Shown one piece after another: positions 45,425 through 54,780 of a stretch of 64,000 nt of DNA. The position numbers and the translations under genes are program-made. Position 1 is the stretch's first letter, and each line of letters starts with the position of its first letter. The notes under the pieces were generated by a model. That model was given only the letters and a program-made list of their open reading frames with translations, was not told where the DNA came from and did no database searches. Origin of the DNA: Simplicispira sedimenti (GTDB lineage Bacteria > Pseudomonadota > Gammaproteobacteria > Burkholderiales > Burkholderiaceae_C); assembly GCF_022760965.1 (NCBI RefSeq), contig NZ_JAKVIJ010000002.1, positions 310,001-374,000 on the forward strand, given 5' to 3'.

Positions 45425-45489
45425 TTTTTGCTATAAAAAGTGTAGCTGTTTGCGCTTTGTAGATAAGCGCTGGAGCCAAATTTTGCTTA
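45425..45489 (+). repeat. Interspersed repeat, full copy between ugpE and ugpC
   Basis: TTTTTGCTATAAAAAGTGTA, GCTGTTTGCGCTTTGTAGAT, AAGCGCTGGAGCCAAATTTT, GCTTA: full length with both ends. On minus its last bases provide the ugpE stop codon (TAA at 45487-45489). It fills the ugpE-ugpC gap. Confidence 0.88.
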
Positions 45490-46338
45490 TTTTTCCGAGT
45501 CCACCAGACCCTTGACGAACCATTTCTGCATGAGCAGCACCACCAGCGCGGGCGGGATCATGGCCAGGATGGCCGTGGCCATGACGATGTTCCAGTCGTT
45601 GGCGGCGTCGCCGCCCGAGATCATGCGCTTGATGCCCATGACCACGGGGTACATGGATTCGTCGGTGGTCACCAGCAGCGGCCAGAGGTACTGGTTCCAG
45701 CCGTAGATGAACTGAATGACGAACAGTGCCGCGATGCTGGTGCGTGACAGCGGCAGCAGCACGTCCCAGAAAAAGCGCATGGGCCCGGCGCCGTCCACGC
45801 GCGCGGCCTCCACCAGCTCGTCGGGCACGGTCAGGAAGAACTGGCGGAACAGGAAGGTGGCCGTGGCCGAGGCAATGAGCGGCACCGTGAGACCGGCATA
45901 GCTGTTGAGCATGCCGAGGTCGGAGACCACCTGGTAGGTCGGGCCGATGCGCACCTCCACCGGTAGCATCAGCGTGACGAAGATGGCCCAGAAGAAGAAC
46001 ATGCGCCCCGGAAAGCGGAAATAGACGATGGCAAAGGCCGACAGCAGCGAGATGGCGATCTTGCCGATGGCGATGACCAGTGCGGTGACCAGGCTCACCG
46101 CCATCATGCGGCCCACGGGCGCGGTAGAGGCCGCGCTGCCGCTGGTGCCGTTGATGGCGTGGGTGAAGTTTTCGATCAGGTGCGGGCCGGGCAACAAGGG
46201 CATGGGGGTCTGCACGATCTCCTGCGCCGTGTGCGTGCTGGCCACAAAGGTGATGTAGAGCGGAAAGGCCACCACGATGACGCCCAGGATGAGCACCAGG
46301 TGCGAGATGGCGGTGGCAAGAGGGCGGCGTTCGACCAT
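45487..46338 (-). CDS. ugpE: sn-Glycerol-3-phosphate ABC importer permease
   Basis: 283-residue MalG-type permease with six hydrophobic segments and the EAA loop 'ELVEAARVDGAGPMRFFWDVLLPLS'. Pairs with UgpA. Two bp separate it from ugpA. Its stop codon lies within the repeat copy downstream. Confidence 0.95.
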   Translation of the reverse strand: MVERRPLATAISHLVLILGVIVVAFPLYITFVASTHTAQEIVQTPMPLLPGPHLIENFTHAINGTSGSAASTAPVGRMMAVSLVTALVIAIGKIAISLLSAFAIVYFRFPGRMFFFWAIFVTLMLPVEVRIGPTYQVVSDLGMLNSYAGLTVPLIASATATFLFRQFFLTVPDELVEAARVDGAGPMRFFWDVLLPLSRTSIAALFVIQFIYGWNQYLWPLLVTTDESMYPVVMGIKRMISGGDAANDWNIVMATAILAMIPPALVVLLMQKWFVKGLVDSEK

Positions 46339-46340
46339 GG

Positions 46341-47228
46341 TCAGTAGTTCACTTTACGTTCCACGTAGCGGAACTGGATGATGGTGAGCACCACCACAAT
46401 GGCCATCAGCACCACCGACTGCGCGGCCGAGCCGCCCAGGTCCAGCGCCTTGAAGCCGTCGTAATACACCTTGTAGACCAGGATGGCCGTGTCCTTGCCG
46501 GGGCCGCCCTCGGTCGTGGCGTCCACGATGGCGAAGGTGTCGAAGAAGGCATAGACGATGTTGATGACCAGCAGGAAGAAGGTGGTGGGCGAGAGCAGCG
46601 GGAAGACGATGCTCCAGAAGCGCCGCCACGGCCCTGCGCCGTCGATGGCGGCGGCTTCGATCAGGGACTTGGGGATGGATTGCAGCCCCGCCAGGAAGAA
46701 CAGGAAGTTGTAGGAAATGTGCTTCCACACGGCGGCAAACACGATCAACGCCATGGCCTGGTTGCTGTTGAGCAGGTGGTTCCATTCCACCCCGATCTGG
46801 CGCAGCGCATAGCTCACGATGCCGATGGACGGCGCAAACATGAACAACCACAGCACCCCGGCCACGGCGGGTGCCACGGCGTAGGGCCAGATCAGCAGCG
46901 TCTTGTAGAACGACGCGCCGCGCACCACGCGGTCGGCAAACACCGCCAGCGCCAGCGACAGCACCAGGCCCAGCACCGCCACCAGCACCGAGAACACAGC
47001 CGTGGTCTTGAAGGACGCGATGTAGCTTTCGTCACCCCACAGGCGTTGGAAATTCTCCAGCCCGACCCATTCGACCGAGGTGCCAAAGGCGTCCTGCTGC
47101 TGGAGCGACTGCACCAGCGCCTGGCCGGCGGGCCAGAAGAAGAACACGGCGATCACCACCACCTGCGGCGCCAGCAGCACGGCGGGGAGCCACCAGCTCT
47201 TGAAGCGCACCCGTTTTTCTATGGTCAA
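46341..47228 (-). CDS. ugpA: sn-Glycerol-3-phosphate ABC importer permease
   Basis: 295-residue MalF-type permease, six hydrophobic segments, EAA loop 'SLIEAAAIDGAGPWRRFWSIVFPLLS'. The start is a TTG at 47228 preceded by AGGAG at good spacing; no ATG is available nearby. A terminator-like hairpin at 47244-47274 separates it from ugpB, which should lower permease expression relative to the binding protein. Confidence 0.94.
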   Translation of the reverse strand: MTIEKRVRFKSWWLPAVLLAPQVVVIAVFFFWPAGQALVQSLQQQDAFGTSVEWVGLENFQRLWGDESYIASFKTTAVFSVLVAVLGLVLSLALAVFADRVVRGASFYKTLLIWPYAVAPAVAGVLWLFMFAPSIGIVSYALRQIGVEWNHLLNSNQAMALIVFAAVWKHISYNFLFFLAGLQSIPKSLIEAAAIDGAGPWRRFWSIVFPLLSPTTFFLLVINIVYAFFDTFAIVDATTEGGPGKDTAILVYKVYYDGFKALDLGGSAAQSVVLMAIVVVLTIIQFRYVERKVNY

Positions 47229-47243
47229 AAGAGGACTCCTGCA

Positions 47244-47274
47244 TCAAAAACGGCCGGGCATGGGACCCGGCCGT
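47244..47274 (-). terminator. Intergenic terminator-like hairpin between ugpB and ugpA
   Basis: On minus: ACGGCCGGG - TCCCATG - CCCGGCCGT followed by TTTT. Nine perfect pairs. It is within the operon, so partial termination after ugpB is likely; alternatively it protects ugpB mRNA from 3' decay. Confidence 0.75.
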
Positions 47275-47294
47275 GTTGCGAATGGACCCAAGGC

Positions 47295-48602
47295 TTACTT
47301 GTTGGCCTTCTGGAAGCGCTCCAGTTGCTCGTTGCCGCGCTTGACGGCAGCGTCCAATGCTTCCTTGGCCGTCTTCTTGCCGGCCCAGACCAGCTCCAGC
47401 TCCTCGTCCATGATGGCGCGGATCTGGTTGAAGTTGCCCAGGCGCACACCACGCGACTTGTCGGTGGTCTTGCGGATCATCTGGTTCACGGCCGTGTCGG
47501 TGCCGGGGTTCTGCTTGTAAAAGCCTGCCTTCTCGGTCATCTCGAACGAGGCCAGGGTGATGGGCAGGTAGCCCGTGCGCTGGTGGCTGGCGGCCTGCAC
47601 TTCGGGGTTGGTCAGGTACTGGAAGAACGCAGCCACGCCCTTGTATTCCGCGGGCTTCTTGCCTGCCATGACCCACAGCGAGGCGCCGCCGATGATGGTG
47701 TTCTGCGGTGCGCCCTGCACGTCGGGGTAGTAGGGCAGGGGGGCAATGCCGAAGTCGAACTTGGCGTTCTTCTTGATGCTGGCGTAGGTGGAAGAACTGG
47801 CGGTGGCCATGGCGCATTCACCCGAGTAGAACGGCGCATCGCCCTTGTTGCCACGGCCACGGTAGTGGAACAGGCCCTGCTTGGCCATGTTGGCCAGGTT
47901 TTCGATGTGGCGCACATGCAACGGGCTGTTGAAGGCCAGGCGCGCGCTGGTGCCGCCAAAGCCGTTGTTCTGCGTGGCAAACAGCGTGTTGTGCCAGGTG
48001 GAGAAGCTCTCCAGCTGCGTCCAGCCTTGCCAGCTCGTGGTGAACGGGCAGCTCACGCCCGAGGCCTTGAGCTTGGCGGCGGCCGAGACCAGTTCAGGCC
48101 AGGTGCTTGGCGGCTTGTTCGGGTCCAGGCCCGCCTTCTTGAACAAGTCCTTGTTGTAGTTGAGCACCGTGGTCGAGCTGTTGAAGGGGTAGCTCAGCAT
48201 TTCGCCGCTGGGGGCGGTGTAGTAACCCACCACGGCCGGGATGTAGGCCTTGGGGTCGAACTTGTGGCCGGCATCCGCCATGACCTTGCCCACGGGCACC
48301 ACGGCGCCCTTGGCCGCCATCATGGTGGCGGTGCCCACTTCGTACACCTGCAGGATGTGCGGCGCGTTGCCCGCGCGGAAGGCAGCGATGGAGGCCGTCA
48401 TGGACTCGTCATAGGTGCCCTTGTAGGTGGGCACGATCTTGTAGTCCTTCTGGCTGGCGTTGAAGTTGTTGGCGATGTCCACCACCCAATCATTCAGCCC
48501 GCCGGTCATCGAATGCCACCATTGGATTTCGGTCTGTGCAAAGGCGGCGTTGGAGCCCATGGCGGCCAGGGCGGCGCTCAGGGCCAGCGTACGGAATTTC
48601 AT
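47295..48602 (-). CDS. ugpB: sn-Glycerol-3-phosphate ABC importer periplasmic binding protein
   Basis: 435 residues with a Sec signal ending 'SNAAFAQTEIQWWHSM'. The opening 'EIQWWHSMTGGLNDWVVDIANNFN' is characteristic of UgpB. Binds glycerol-3-phosphate and glycerophosphocholine-type ligands in the periplasm. AAGGAG ribosome-binding site. First gene of ugpBAECQ; a weak Pho-box-like element lies upstream at 48650, as expected if the operon responds to phosphate starvation. Confidence 0.95.
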   Translation of the reverse strand: MKFRTLALSAALAAMGSNAAFAQTEIQWWHSMTGGLNDWVVDIANNFNASQKDYKIVPTYKGTYDESMTASIAAFRAGNAPHILQVYEVGTATMMAAKGAVVPVGKVMADAGHKFDPKAYIPAVVGYYTAPSGEMLSYPFNSSTTVLNYNKDLFKKAGLDPNKPPSTWPELVSAAAKLKASGVSCPFTTSWQGWTQLESFSTWHNTLFATQNNGFGGTSARLAFNSPLHVRHIENLANMAKQGLFHYRGRGNKGDAPFYSGECAMATASSSTYASIKKNAKFDFGIAPLPYYPDVQGAPQNTIIGGASLWVMAGKKPAEYKGVAAFFQYLTNPEVQAASHQRTGYLPITLASFEMTEKAGFYKQNPGTDTAVNQMIRKTTDKSRGVRLGNFNQIRAIMDEELELVWAGKKTAKEALDAAVKRGNEQLERFQKANK

Positions 48603-48649
48603 GCGGTTGCTCCTTGGGAAAAGGTAGGACAGTGAAAAGCAAACAGCGT

Positions 48650-48667
48650 ATGGCGAAATTGTTACAG
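48650..48667 (-). promoter_or_regulatory. Weak Pho-box-like element upstream of ugpB
   Basis: On minus: CTGTAAC-AATT-TCGCCAT. The first half matches CTGTCAY at six of seven positions; the second matches CTGTCAT at four. It lies 48 bp upstream of the ugpB start. Suggestive only; ugp operons are PhoB-controlled in E. coli. Confidence 0.3.
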
Positions 48668-48891
48668 AAAGAAGTCGTCACACCCGCGAAGGGCCTTTGT
48701 AACCACGTCGGGGCGTCTGGAGTGACCGGGTAAACCCCGGTATGCAGGTGCAAACCCCTTGCCCCTGACGCTGGTAGTGGCGCCTCTCCAGAAGGCGGTT
48801 TTGTGCGCCGCACCATGCTAGGATGGCCCGCCATCCCGAAGCTGGGCGCCCCTGTGGCGGGCCGCCTGCGCTTCACCGACCCAGGACTGCC

Positions 48892-50121
48892 ATGAACCCC
48901 ACCTCGCTCGACAAAAGCAAGATCAAGTTTCTGTTGCTCGAAGGCCTGCACCCCTCTGCCTTGCAGGTGCTGCAAAACGCCGGTTACAGCCAGATCGAAT
49001 CCCTCTCCGGTGCACTGCCGCAGGACGAACTCATCCAGCGCATCGCTGATGTGCACTTCATCGGCATCCGCTCGCGCACCCAGCTCACGGCCGAGGTGCT
49101 TGCACACGCGCACAAGCTCGTGGCCATCGGGTGCTTTTGCATCGGCACCAACCAGGTGGACCTGAACGCCGCGCGCGACCGGGGCATTGCCGTGTTCAAC
49201 GCGCCCTATTCCAACACCCGCTCGGTGGCCGAGCTGGTGCTGGCCGAGGCCATTTTGCTGTTGCGCGGCGTGCCTGAGAAAAATGCCGTGGCGCACCGCG
49301 GTGGCTGGCTCAAGAGTGCCGAGAACGCCTTCGAGGCACGCGGCAAGACGCTGGGCATCGTGGGCTATGGCGCCATTGGCTCGCAGCTCTCGGTGCTGGC
49401 CGAGGCGCTGGGCATGCAGGTGGTGTTCCATGACGTGGTGGCCAAGCTGCCGCTGGGCAACGCACGTCAGGCGGCCAACCTGAAGGACCTGCTGGCGCAG
49501 AGCGACATCGTCTCGCTGCATGTGCCCGAGCTGCCGTCCACGCAGTGGATGATCGGCGCCGCCGAAATCGCCGCCATGAAGCCGGGCAGTATCCTCATCA
49601 ATGCCTCGCGCGGAACGGTGGTCGAGATCGAGCCGCTGGCCGATGCGCTCAAGGCTGGCAAGCTGCTCGGCGCGGCGGTGGACGTGTTCCCGGTCGAGCC
49701 GCGCACCAACAAGGATGAATTCGTCTCGCCCCTGCGCGGGCTGGACAACGTCATCATCACGCCGCACATCGGCGGCTCCACGCTGGAGGCGCAGGCCAAC
49801 ATCGGCGTGGAAGTGGCCGAGAAGCTCGTGCGCTACAGCGACAACGGCACGACCACCTCGTCGGTCAACTTCCCGGCCGTGGCCCTGCCGGCCCAGAGTG
49901 GCAAGCACCGTCTGCTGCATGTGCACCGCAACGTGCCGGGCGTGCTGTCCGAGATCAACCGCATCTTCTCCGACAACCAGATCAACGTGTCCGCCCAGTA
50001 CCTGCAGACCAACGAGGCCATCGGCTATGTGGTGATCGACATCGATGCCGAATCGTCCGAACTGGCGCTGCAAAAGCTCCAGCAGGTGCCGCACACGCTG
50101 CGCTGCCGCGTGCTGTTCTGA
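48892..50121 (+). CDS. serA: D-3-phosphoglycerate dehydrogenase
   Basis: First step of serine synthesis, oxidising 3-phosphoglycerate with NAD+. 409 residues: Rossmann motif 'LGIVGYGAIGSQLSVL', catalytic-region 'ILINASRGTVVE', 'TPHIGGSTLEAQANIGVEVAEKL', and a C-terminal ACT domain ('HRNVPGVLSEINRIFSDNQIN') for serine feedback. Length and ACT layout match the E. coli type. The start at 48892 follows AGGA; a longer frame adds a basic leader without support. Confidence 0.95.
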   Translation: MNPTSLDKSKIKFLLLEGLHPSALQVLQNAGYSQIESLSGALPQDELIQRIADVHFIGIRSRTQLTAEVLAHAHKLVAIGCFCIGTNQVDLNAARDRGIAVFNAPYSNTRSVAELVLAEAILLLRGVPEKNAVAHRGGWLKSAENAFEARGKTLGIVGYGAIGSQLSVLAEALGMQVVFHDVVAKLPLGNARQAANLKDLLAQSDIVSLHVPELPSTQWMIGAAEIAAMKPGSILINASRGTVVEIEPLADALKAGKLLGAAVDVFPVEPRTNKDEFVSPLRGLDNVIITPHIGGSTLEAQANIGVEVAEKLVRYSDNGTTTSSVNFPAVALPAQSGKHRLLHVHRNVPGVLSEINRIFSDNQINVSAQYLQTNEAIGYVVIDIDAESSELALQKLQQVPHTLRCRVLF

Positions 50122-50317
50122 TCGACAGGGCCTGTCCGCTGCGCTGTGGCAGCGGGCTGGCCGGGGATGCGTCGCCTGCGCTGCAGCGGGCGATGCGTCA
50201 ATTTTTTAGAATGTCAGGTCCGAGTCTCCCAGGCTGTAGCCTGAGCACAGCGTTTTGCCCCGGCAAACCCGTTGAGCGCAGGCCCGAGGCGCACTGCCCT
50301 AACCCAGGTTCCACCGA

Positions 50318-53300
50318 ATGAATGCCCCCACCGCGTTGGCCGCCCTCACGGCGCAGGCCCCCGAACCCGTGCGTTTGCGCGAGATTCCCTACAACTACAC
50401 GAGCTTTTCGGACCGCGAGATCGTCATCCGCCTGCTGGGGATGAAGGCCTGGGGCACCCTGCAGCAGCTGCGCCAGGAGCGCCAGACCGGCCGCTCGGCG
50501 CGCATGCTCTACGAGGTGCTGGGCGATATCTGGGTGGTGCAGCGCAACCCCTACCTGCAGGACGACCTGCTGGACAACCCCCAGCGCCGCCGCCAGCTGG
50601 TGCAGGCGCTGGAGCACCGCCTGGGTGAGGTGCAAAAGCGCCGCACCCCCGACAAGGATGCCGCGCGCGACGCGCTGGTGGGCGAGCTGCTGGAGGCCGC
50701 ACGCGCTGCGGTGGGGCGGTTTGACGCCTCGTTCCAGCAGACGGCCGAACTGCGCCGCAAGGCACGCCGGGTGCTGGGGCGGCTGACGGCGGGCGACAAC
50801 ATCAAGTTCGACGGCCTCTCGCGCGTGAGCCATGTGACCGACGCGACCGACTGGCGCGTGGAATACCCCTTCGTGGTGCTCACCCCCGACACCGAGGCCG
50901 AGATGGCCGGGCTGGTCAAGGGCTGCTTCGAGCTGGGGCTGACCGTCATCCCGCGCGGGGGCGGCACGGGCTACACCGGCGGCGCCATTCCGCTGACCGA
51001 CCGCAGCGCCGTCATCAACACCGAAAAGCTCGAGGCCATGACCGAGGTGGAGATGGTGCGCCTGCCCGGGCTGGACCGCGAGGTGGCCACCATCTGGACC
51101 GAAGCCGGTGTGGTGACCCAGCGCGTGGCCGATGCCGCCGAGCGCGGCGGCTACGTGTTTGCCGTGGACCCCACCAGCGCCGAGGCCTCGTGCATCGGCG
51201 GCAACGTCGCCATGAACGCGGGCGGCAAGAAAGCCGTGCTGTGGGGCACGGCGCTGGACAACCTGGCGAGCTGGCGCATGGTGACGCCTGACGCGCAATG
51301 GCTGGAGGTGGTGCGCCTGGACCACAACCTGGGCAAGATCCACGACGCTGCCATGGCCAGCTTTGAGCTGCGCTACTTCGAAGCCGACGGCAAGACCCCG
51401 GTGCGCACCGAGCGGCTGGACATTCCCGGCGCGCAATTCCGCAAGGAGGGCCTGGGCAAGGACGTGACCGACAAGTTCCTGTCGGGCCTGCCAGGGGTGC
51501 AGAAGGAGGGCTGCGACGGCCTCATCACCAGCGCACGCTGGGTGGTGCACCGCATGCCCGCGCACACGCGCACGGTGTGCCTGGAATTCTTCGGCAATGC
51601 CAAGGACGCCGTGCCCAGCATCGTCGAGATCAAGGACTTCATGTTCGCCGAGCAAAAGCGCTCGGGCGTGGTGCTGGCCGGCCTGGAACACCTGGACGAC
51701 CGCTACCTCAAGGCCGTGGGTTATGCCACCAAGTCCAAGCGCGGCGGGCTGCCCAAGATGGTGCTGGTGGGCGACATCGCCGGCGACGACCAGGACGCCG
51801 TGGCCCGCGCCACCAGTGAGGTGGTGCGCATCGCCAACTCGCGCAGCGGCGAGGGCTTTGTGGCCATCAGCCCCGAGGCACGCAAGAAGTTCTGGCTCGA
51901 CCGCAAGCGCACGGCGGCCATCAGCCGCCACACCAACGCCTTCAAGATCAACGAGGACGTGGTGATCCCGCTGCCACGCATGTGGGAATACACCGACGGC
52001 ATCGAGCGCATCAACATCGAGCTGTCGCTGCGCAACAAGCTGCGCCTGTGCGACGAGCTGGACGCCTTCCTGCGCCGGGGCAACCTGCCGCTTGGCAAGA
52101 CCGACGACGCCAGCGAGCTGCCCAGCGCCGAGCTGCTGGAAGACCGCGTGCAGCAGGCCTTGGCCCTGGTGGCCGAGGTGCGTGCCCTGTGGGCGCAGTG
52201 GCTGCGCGAGGTGGACACACTGTTCCCGCAACTGCAGGACCACAGCCTGCGCGCCAGCTGGAAGACGCAAATCCGCACCCCGCTGCAGCAGATCTTCAAT
52301 GGCGGCGCCTTTGCGCCCCTGCTGGCCGAGTGCACGGCCATCCACCAGCGCGTGCTCAAGGGCCGCGTGTGGGTGGCGCTGCACATGCACGCGGGCGATG
52401 GCAACGTGCACACCAACATCCCCGTCAACAGCGACGACTACGAGATGCTGCAGACCGCGCACGAAGCGGTGGGGCGCATCATGCACCTGGCGCGCAGCCT
52501 GGGCGGCGTGATCTCGGGCGAGCACGGCATCGGCATCACCAAGCTGGAGTTTCTGTCCGAAGACGAGCTGCGCCCCTTTGCGCAGTACAAGCAGCGCGTC
52601 GATCCCCACGGCCGCTTCAACAAAGGTAAGTTGCTACGAAATCAGGAGCATTCAGCGCTTGCTGAGAAAGCGTCAGAGGCCAAAAATGCCCAGGATTCCT
52701 TGCCGCTGTTCGCCGACCTGACCAACGCCTACACGCCCAGCTTCGGCCTCATGGGGCACGAGTCGCTGATCATGCAGCAGAGCGACATCGGCGCCATTGC
52801 CGACAGCGTGAAGGACTGCCTGCGCTGCGGCAAGTGCAAGCCCGTGTGCGCCACGCATGTACCGCGCGCCAACCTGCTGTACTCGCCGCGCAACAAGATC
52901 CTGGCCACCTCGCTGCTGGTCGAGGCCTTTTTGTACGAAGAGCAGACGCGCCGGGGCGTGAGCATCAAGCACTGGCAGGAGTTCGAGGACGTGTCCGACC
53001 ACTGCACCGTGTGTCACAAGTGCTACACGCCCTGCCCGGTGAAGATCGACTTCGGCGACGTCACCATGAACATGCGCAACCTGCTGCGCAAGATGGGCAA
53101 GAAGAGCTGGCGCCCCGGTAACAAGCTGGCCATGGCCATGCTCAATGCCACCAATCCCGACACCATCAAGCTGCTGCGCGCCGCCATGGTGGGCGCGGGC
53201 TTCAAGGCGCAGCGCATGGCGGTGGACGTGCTGCGCAGCATCTCGCGCCGCCAGACGCAGCGCCCGCCTGCCAGCGTGGGCCCGGCGCCGGTCAAGGAGC

Positions 53301-54232
53301 AGGTGATCCACTTCGTCAACAAGAAGCTCCCCGGCGGTCTGCCCACCAAGACAGCACGCGCGCTGCTGGACATCGAGAACAAGGACTACGTGCCCATCAT
53401 CCGCGACCCGGCCACCACCACGGCCGACACGGAGGCAGTGTTCTACTTCCCTGGCTGCGGCTCCGAGCGTCTGTTCAGCCAGGTGGGCCTGGCCACGCAG
53501 GCCATGCTGTGGCATGCGGGCGTGCAGACCGTGCTGCCGCCGGGCTACCTGTGCTGCGGCTACCCCCAGCGCGGCAGCGGCCAGTTCGACAAGGCCGAGA
53601 AGATGATCACCGACAACCGGGTGCTCTTCCACCGCGTGGCCAACACGCTCAACTACCTGGACATCCAGACCGTGGTGGTGAGTTGCGGCACTTGCTACGA
53701 CCAGCTCCAGGGCTACGAGTTCGACAAGATCTTCCCTGGCTGCCGCATCATCGACATCCACGAATACCTGCTCGAAAAAGGCATCACGCTGCCGGCTGGG
53801 CAGGGCGGCTACCTGTACCACGAGCCCTGCCACAACCCCATGAAGCAGGGCGACTCGATGAAGACCGTGCGCGCCCTGGTGGGCGACAAGGTGCTCAAGA
53901 GCGAGCGCTGCTGTGGCGAATCGGGCACGCTGGGCGTCACGCGGCCCGACATCTCCACCCAGGTGCGCTTCCGCAAGGAGCAGGAAATCCGCAAGGGCGA
54001 AGCGCAACTGCGCGCCAGCGGCGCCGTGGGCGCGCAGGACAACATCAAGATCCTGACCAGCTGCCCGAGCTGCCTGCAGGGCATCACGCGCTACCAGGAC
54101 GACCTCTCCACCGGCCTGCTCGAAGCCGACTACATCGTCATCGAGATGGCCAAGCAGATCATTGGCGAGAACTGGCTGCCCGAGTACGTGGCCAAGGCCA
54201 ACGCGGGCGGCATCGAGCGGGTGCTGGTGTGA
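50318..54232 (+). CDS. Giant DUF3683 / FAD-linked oxidase / Fe-S / CCG fusion oxidoreductase
   Basis: 1,304 residues. DUF3683 N-terminus (about 20-150, 'REIPYNYTSFSDREIVIRLLG'), FAD-binding PCMH domain (about 180-330, 'PRGGGTGYTGGAIPL', 'NVAMNAGGKKAVLWGTALDNL'), FAD-oxidase C domain, two [4Fe-4S] motifs ('CLRCGKCKPVCATHVPR', 'CTVCHKCYTPCPVKID'), then CCG domains ('HEPCHNP...CCGESGTLG'). Resembles D-lactate/2-hydroxyacid dehydrogenases with GlcD and GlcF functions fused; membrane quinone as acceptor is inferred. Residues about 771-792, between the flavin and Fe-S parts, come from a repeat copy. It overlaps the next gene by 1 bp. Confidence 0.9.
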   Translation: MNAPTALAALTAQAPEPVRLREIPYNYTSFSDREIVIRLLGMKAWGTLQQLRQERQTGRSARMLYEVLGDIWVVQRNPYLQDDLLDNPQRRRQLVQALEHRLGEVQKRRTPDKDAARDALVGELLEAARAAVGRFDASFQQTAELRRKARRVLGRLTAGDNIKFDGLSRVSHVTDATDWRVEYPFVVLTPDTEAEMAGLVKGCFELGLTVIPRGGGTGYTGGAIPLTDRSAVINTEKLEAMTEVEMVRLPGLDREVATIWTEAGVVTQRVADAAERGGYVFAVDPTSAEASCIGGNVAMNAGGKKAVLWGTALDNLASWRMVTPDAQWLEVVRLDHNLGKIHDAAMASFELRYFEADGKTPVRTERLDIPGAQFRKEGLGKDVTDKFLSGLPGVQKEGCDGLITSARWVVHRMPAHTRTVCLEFFGNAKDAVPSIVEIKDFMFAEQKRSGVVLAGLEHLDDRYLKAVGYATKSKRGGLPKMVLVGDIAGDDQDAVARATSEVVRIANSRSGEGFVAISPEARKKFWLDRKRTAAISRHTNAFKINEDVVIPLPRMWEYTDGIERINIELSLRNKLRLCDELDAFLRRGNLPLGKTDDASELPSAELLEDRVQQALALVAEVRALWAQWLREVDTLFPQLQDHSLRASWKTQIRTPLQQIFNGGAFAPLLAECTAIHQRVLKGRVWVALHMHAGDGNVHTNIPVNSDDYEMLQTAHEAVGRIMHLARSLGGVISGEHGIGITKLEFLSEDELRPFAQYKQRVDPHGRFNKGKLLRNQEHSALAEKASEAKNAQDSLPLFADLTNAYTPSFGLMGHESLIMQQSDIGAIADSVKDCLRCGKCKPVCATHVPRANLLYSPRNKILATSLLVEAFLYEEQTRRGVSIKHWQEFEDVSDHCTVCHKCYTPCPVKIDFGDVTMNMRNLLRKMGKKSWRPGNKLAMAMLNATNPDTIKLLRAAMVGAGFKAQRMAVDVLRSISRRQTQRPPASVGPAPVKEQVIHFVNKKLPGGLPTKTARALLDIENKDYVPIIRDPATTTADTEAVFYFPGCGSERLFSQVGLATQAMLWHAGVQTVLPPGYLCCGYPQRGSGQFDKAEKMITDNRVLFHRVANTLNYLDIQTVVVSCGTCYDQLQGYEFDKIFPGCRIIDIHEYLLEKGITLPAGQGGYLYHEPCHNPMKQGDSMKTVRALVGDKVLKSERCCGESGTLGVTRPDISTQVRFRKEQEIRKGEAQLRASGAVGAQDNIKILTSCPSCLQGITRYQDDLSTGLLEADYIVIEMAKQIIGENWLPEYVAKANAGGIERVLV
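52630..52690 (+). repeat. Interspersed repeat, in-frame copy inside the FAD/Fe-S fusion gene
   Basis: TTGCTACGAAATCAGGAGCA, TTCAGCGCTTGCTGAGAAAG, CGTCAGAGGCCAAAAATGCC. It aligns along its length with the xdhA copy and is read in the same frame (LLRNQEHSALAEKASEAKNA). It forms the junction between the GlcD-like and GlcF-like halves. Confidence 0.8.
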
Positions 54233-54669
54233 TGACCTGTCCGCTGTGCATGACGGACGGCGGACAGCTGGTTTGGCGCGGCACGCAGCTGCGCGTGATC
54301 CGCGCCGACGAGCCGGGCTTCCCGGCGTTTTACCGCGTGGTCTGGAACGCCCATGTGGCCGAGTTCTCCGACCTGACGCAGGCCGAGCGCCGGCACTGCA
54401 TGGACGCCGTCACGGTGGTCGAGCAGGTGTTGCGCGAGCACTTGGCACCCACCAAGGTCAACCTCGCCGCCCTGGGCAACATGGTGCCGCACCTGCACTG
54501 GCATGTGATTGCGCGCTTTGGCTGGGACAGTCACTTTCCGGCGCCGGTGTGGGCCAGTGCGCAGCGTGAACGCGACAGCGCCCAGGAAGCGGTGCTGCGC
54601 GAGCGGCTGCCCGCGCTGGACGCGGCGCTGCACGAGCTTCTGGAACGCAGCCTGCCCAGCGTTGGGTGA
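54232..54669 (+). CDS. HIT family protein
   Basis: 145 residues. 'MTCPLCMTDGG' zinc-knuckle-like start and 'MVPHLHWHVIARFGWD' with the HxHxH catalytic stretch. Nucleotide-conjugate hydrolase of the HIT superfamily, distinct from the Hint-like gene at 20343. Start and stop of the neighbouring genes overlap as TGATG, so it is translationally coupled to the giant oxidoreductase. Confidence 0.92.
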   Translation: MTCPLCMTDGGQLVWRGTQLRVIRADEPGFPAFYRVVWNAHVAEFSDLTQAERRHCMDAVTVVEQVLREHLAPTKVNLAALGNMVPHLHWHVIARFGWDSHFPAPVWASAQRERDSAQEAVLRERLPALDAALHELLERSLPSVG

Positions 54670-54780
54670 AGCCGCAGACACCGCCTTCCACCCTCACGCG
54701 CAACGCGTGCATTGTCAGGGGACTTGCCCAGGCAATGGGACAATGGCGTTGTTCATCTCACTTCCACACGATGCATTCCC

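Noticed and set aside
50136..50155. CCGCTGC-N6-GCAGCGG hairpin after serA as a terminator
   Set aside because: No T-run follows and the surrounding sequence is generally GC-rich; it is too weak to call.
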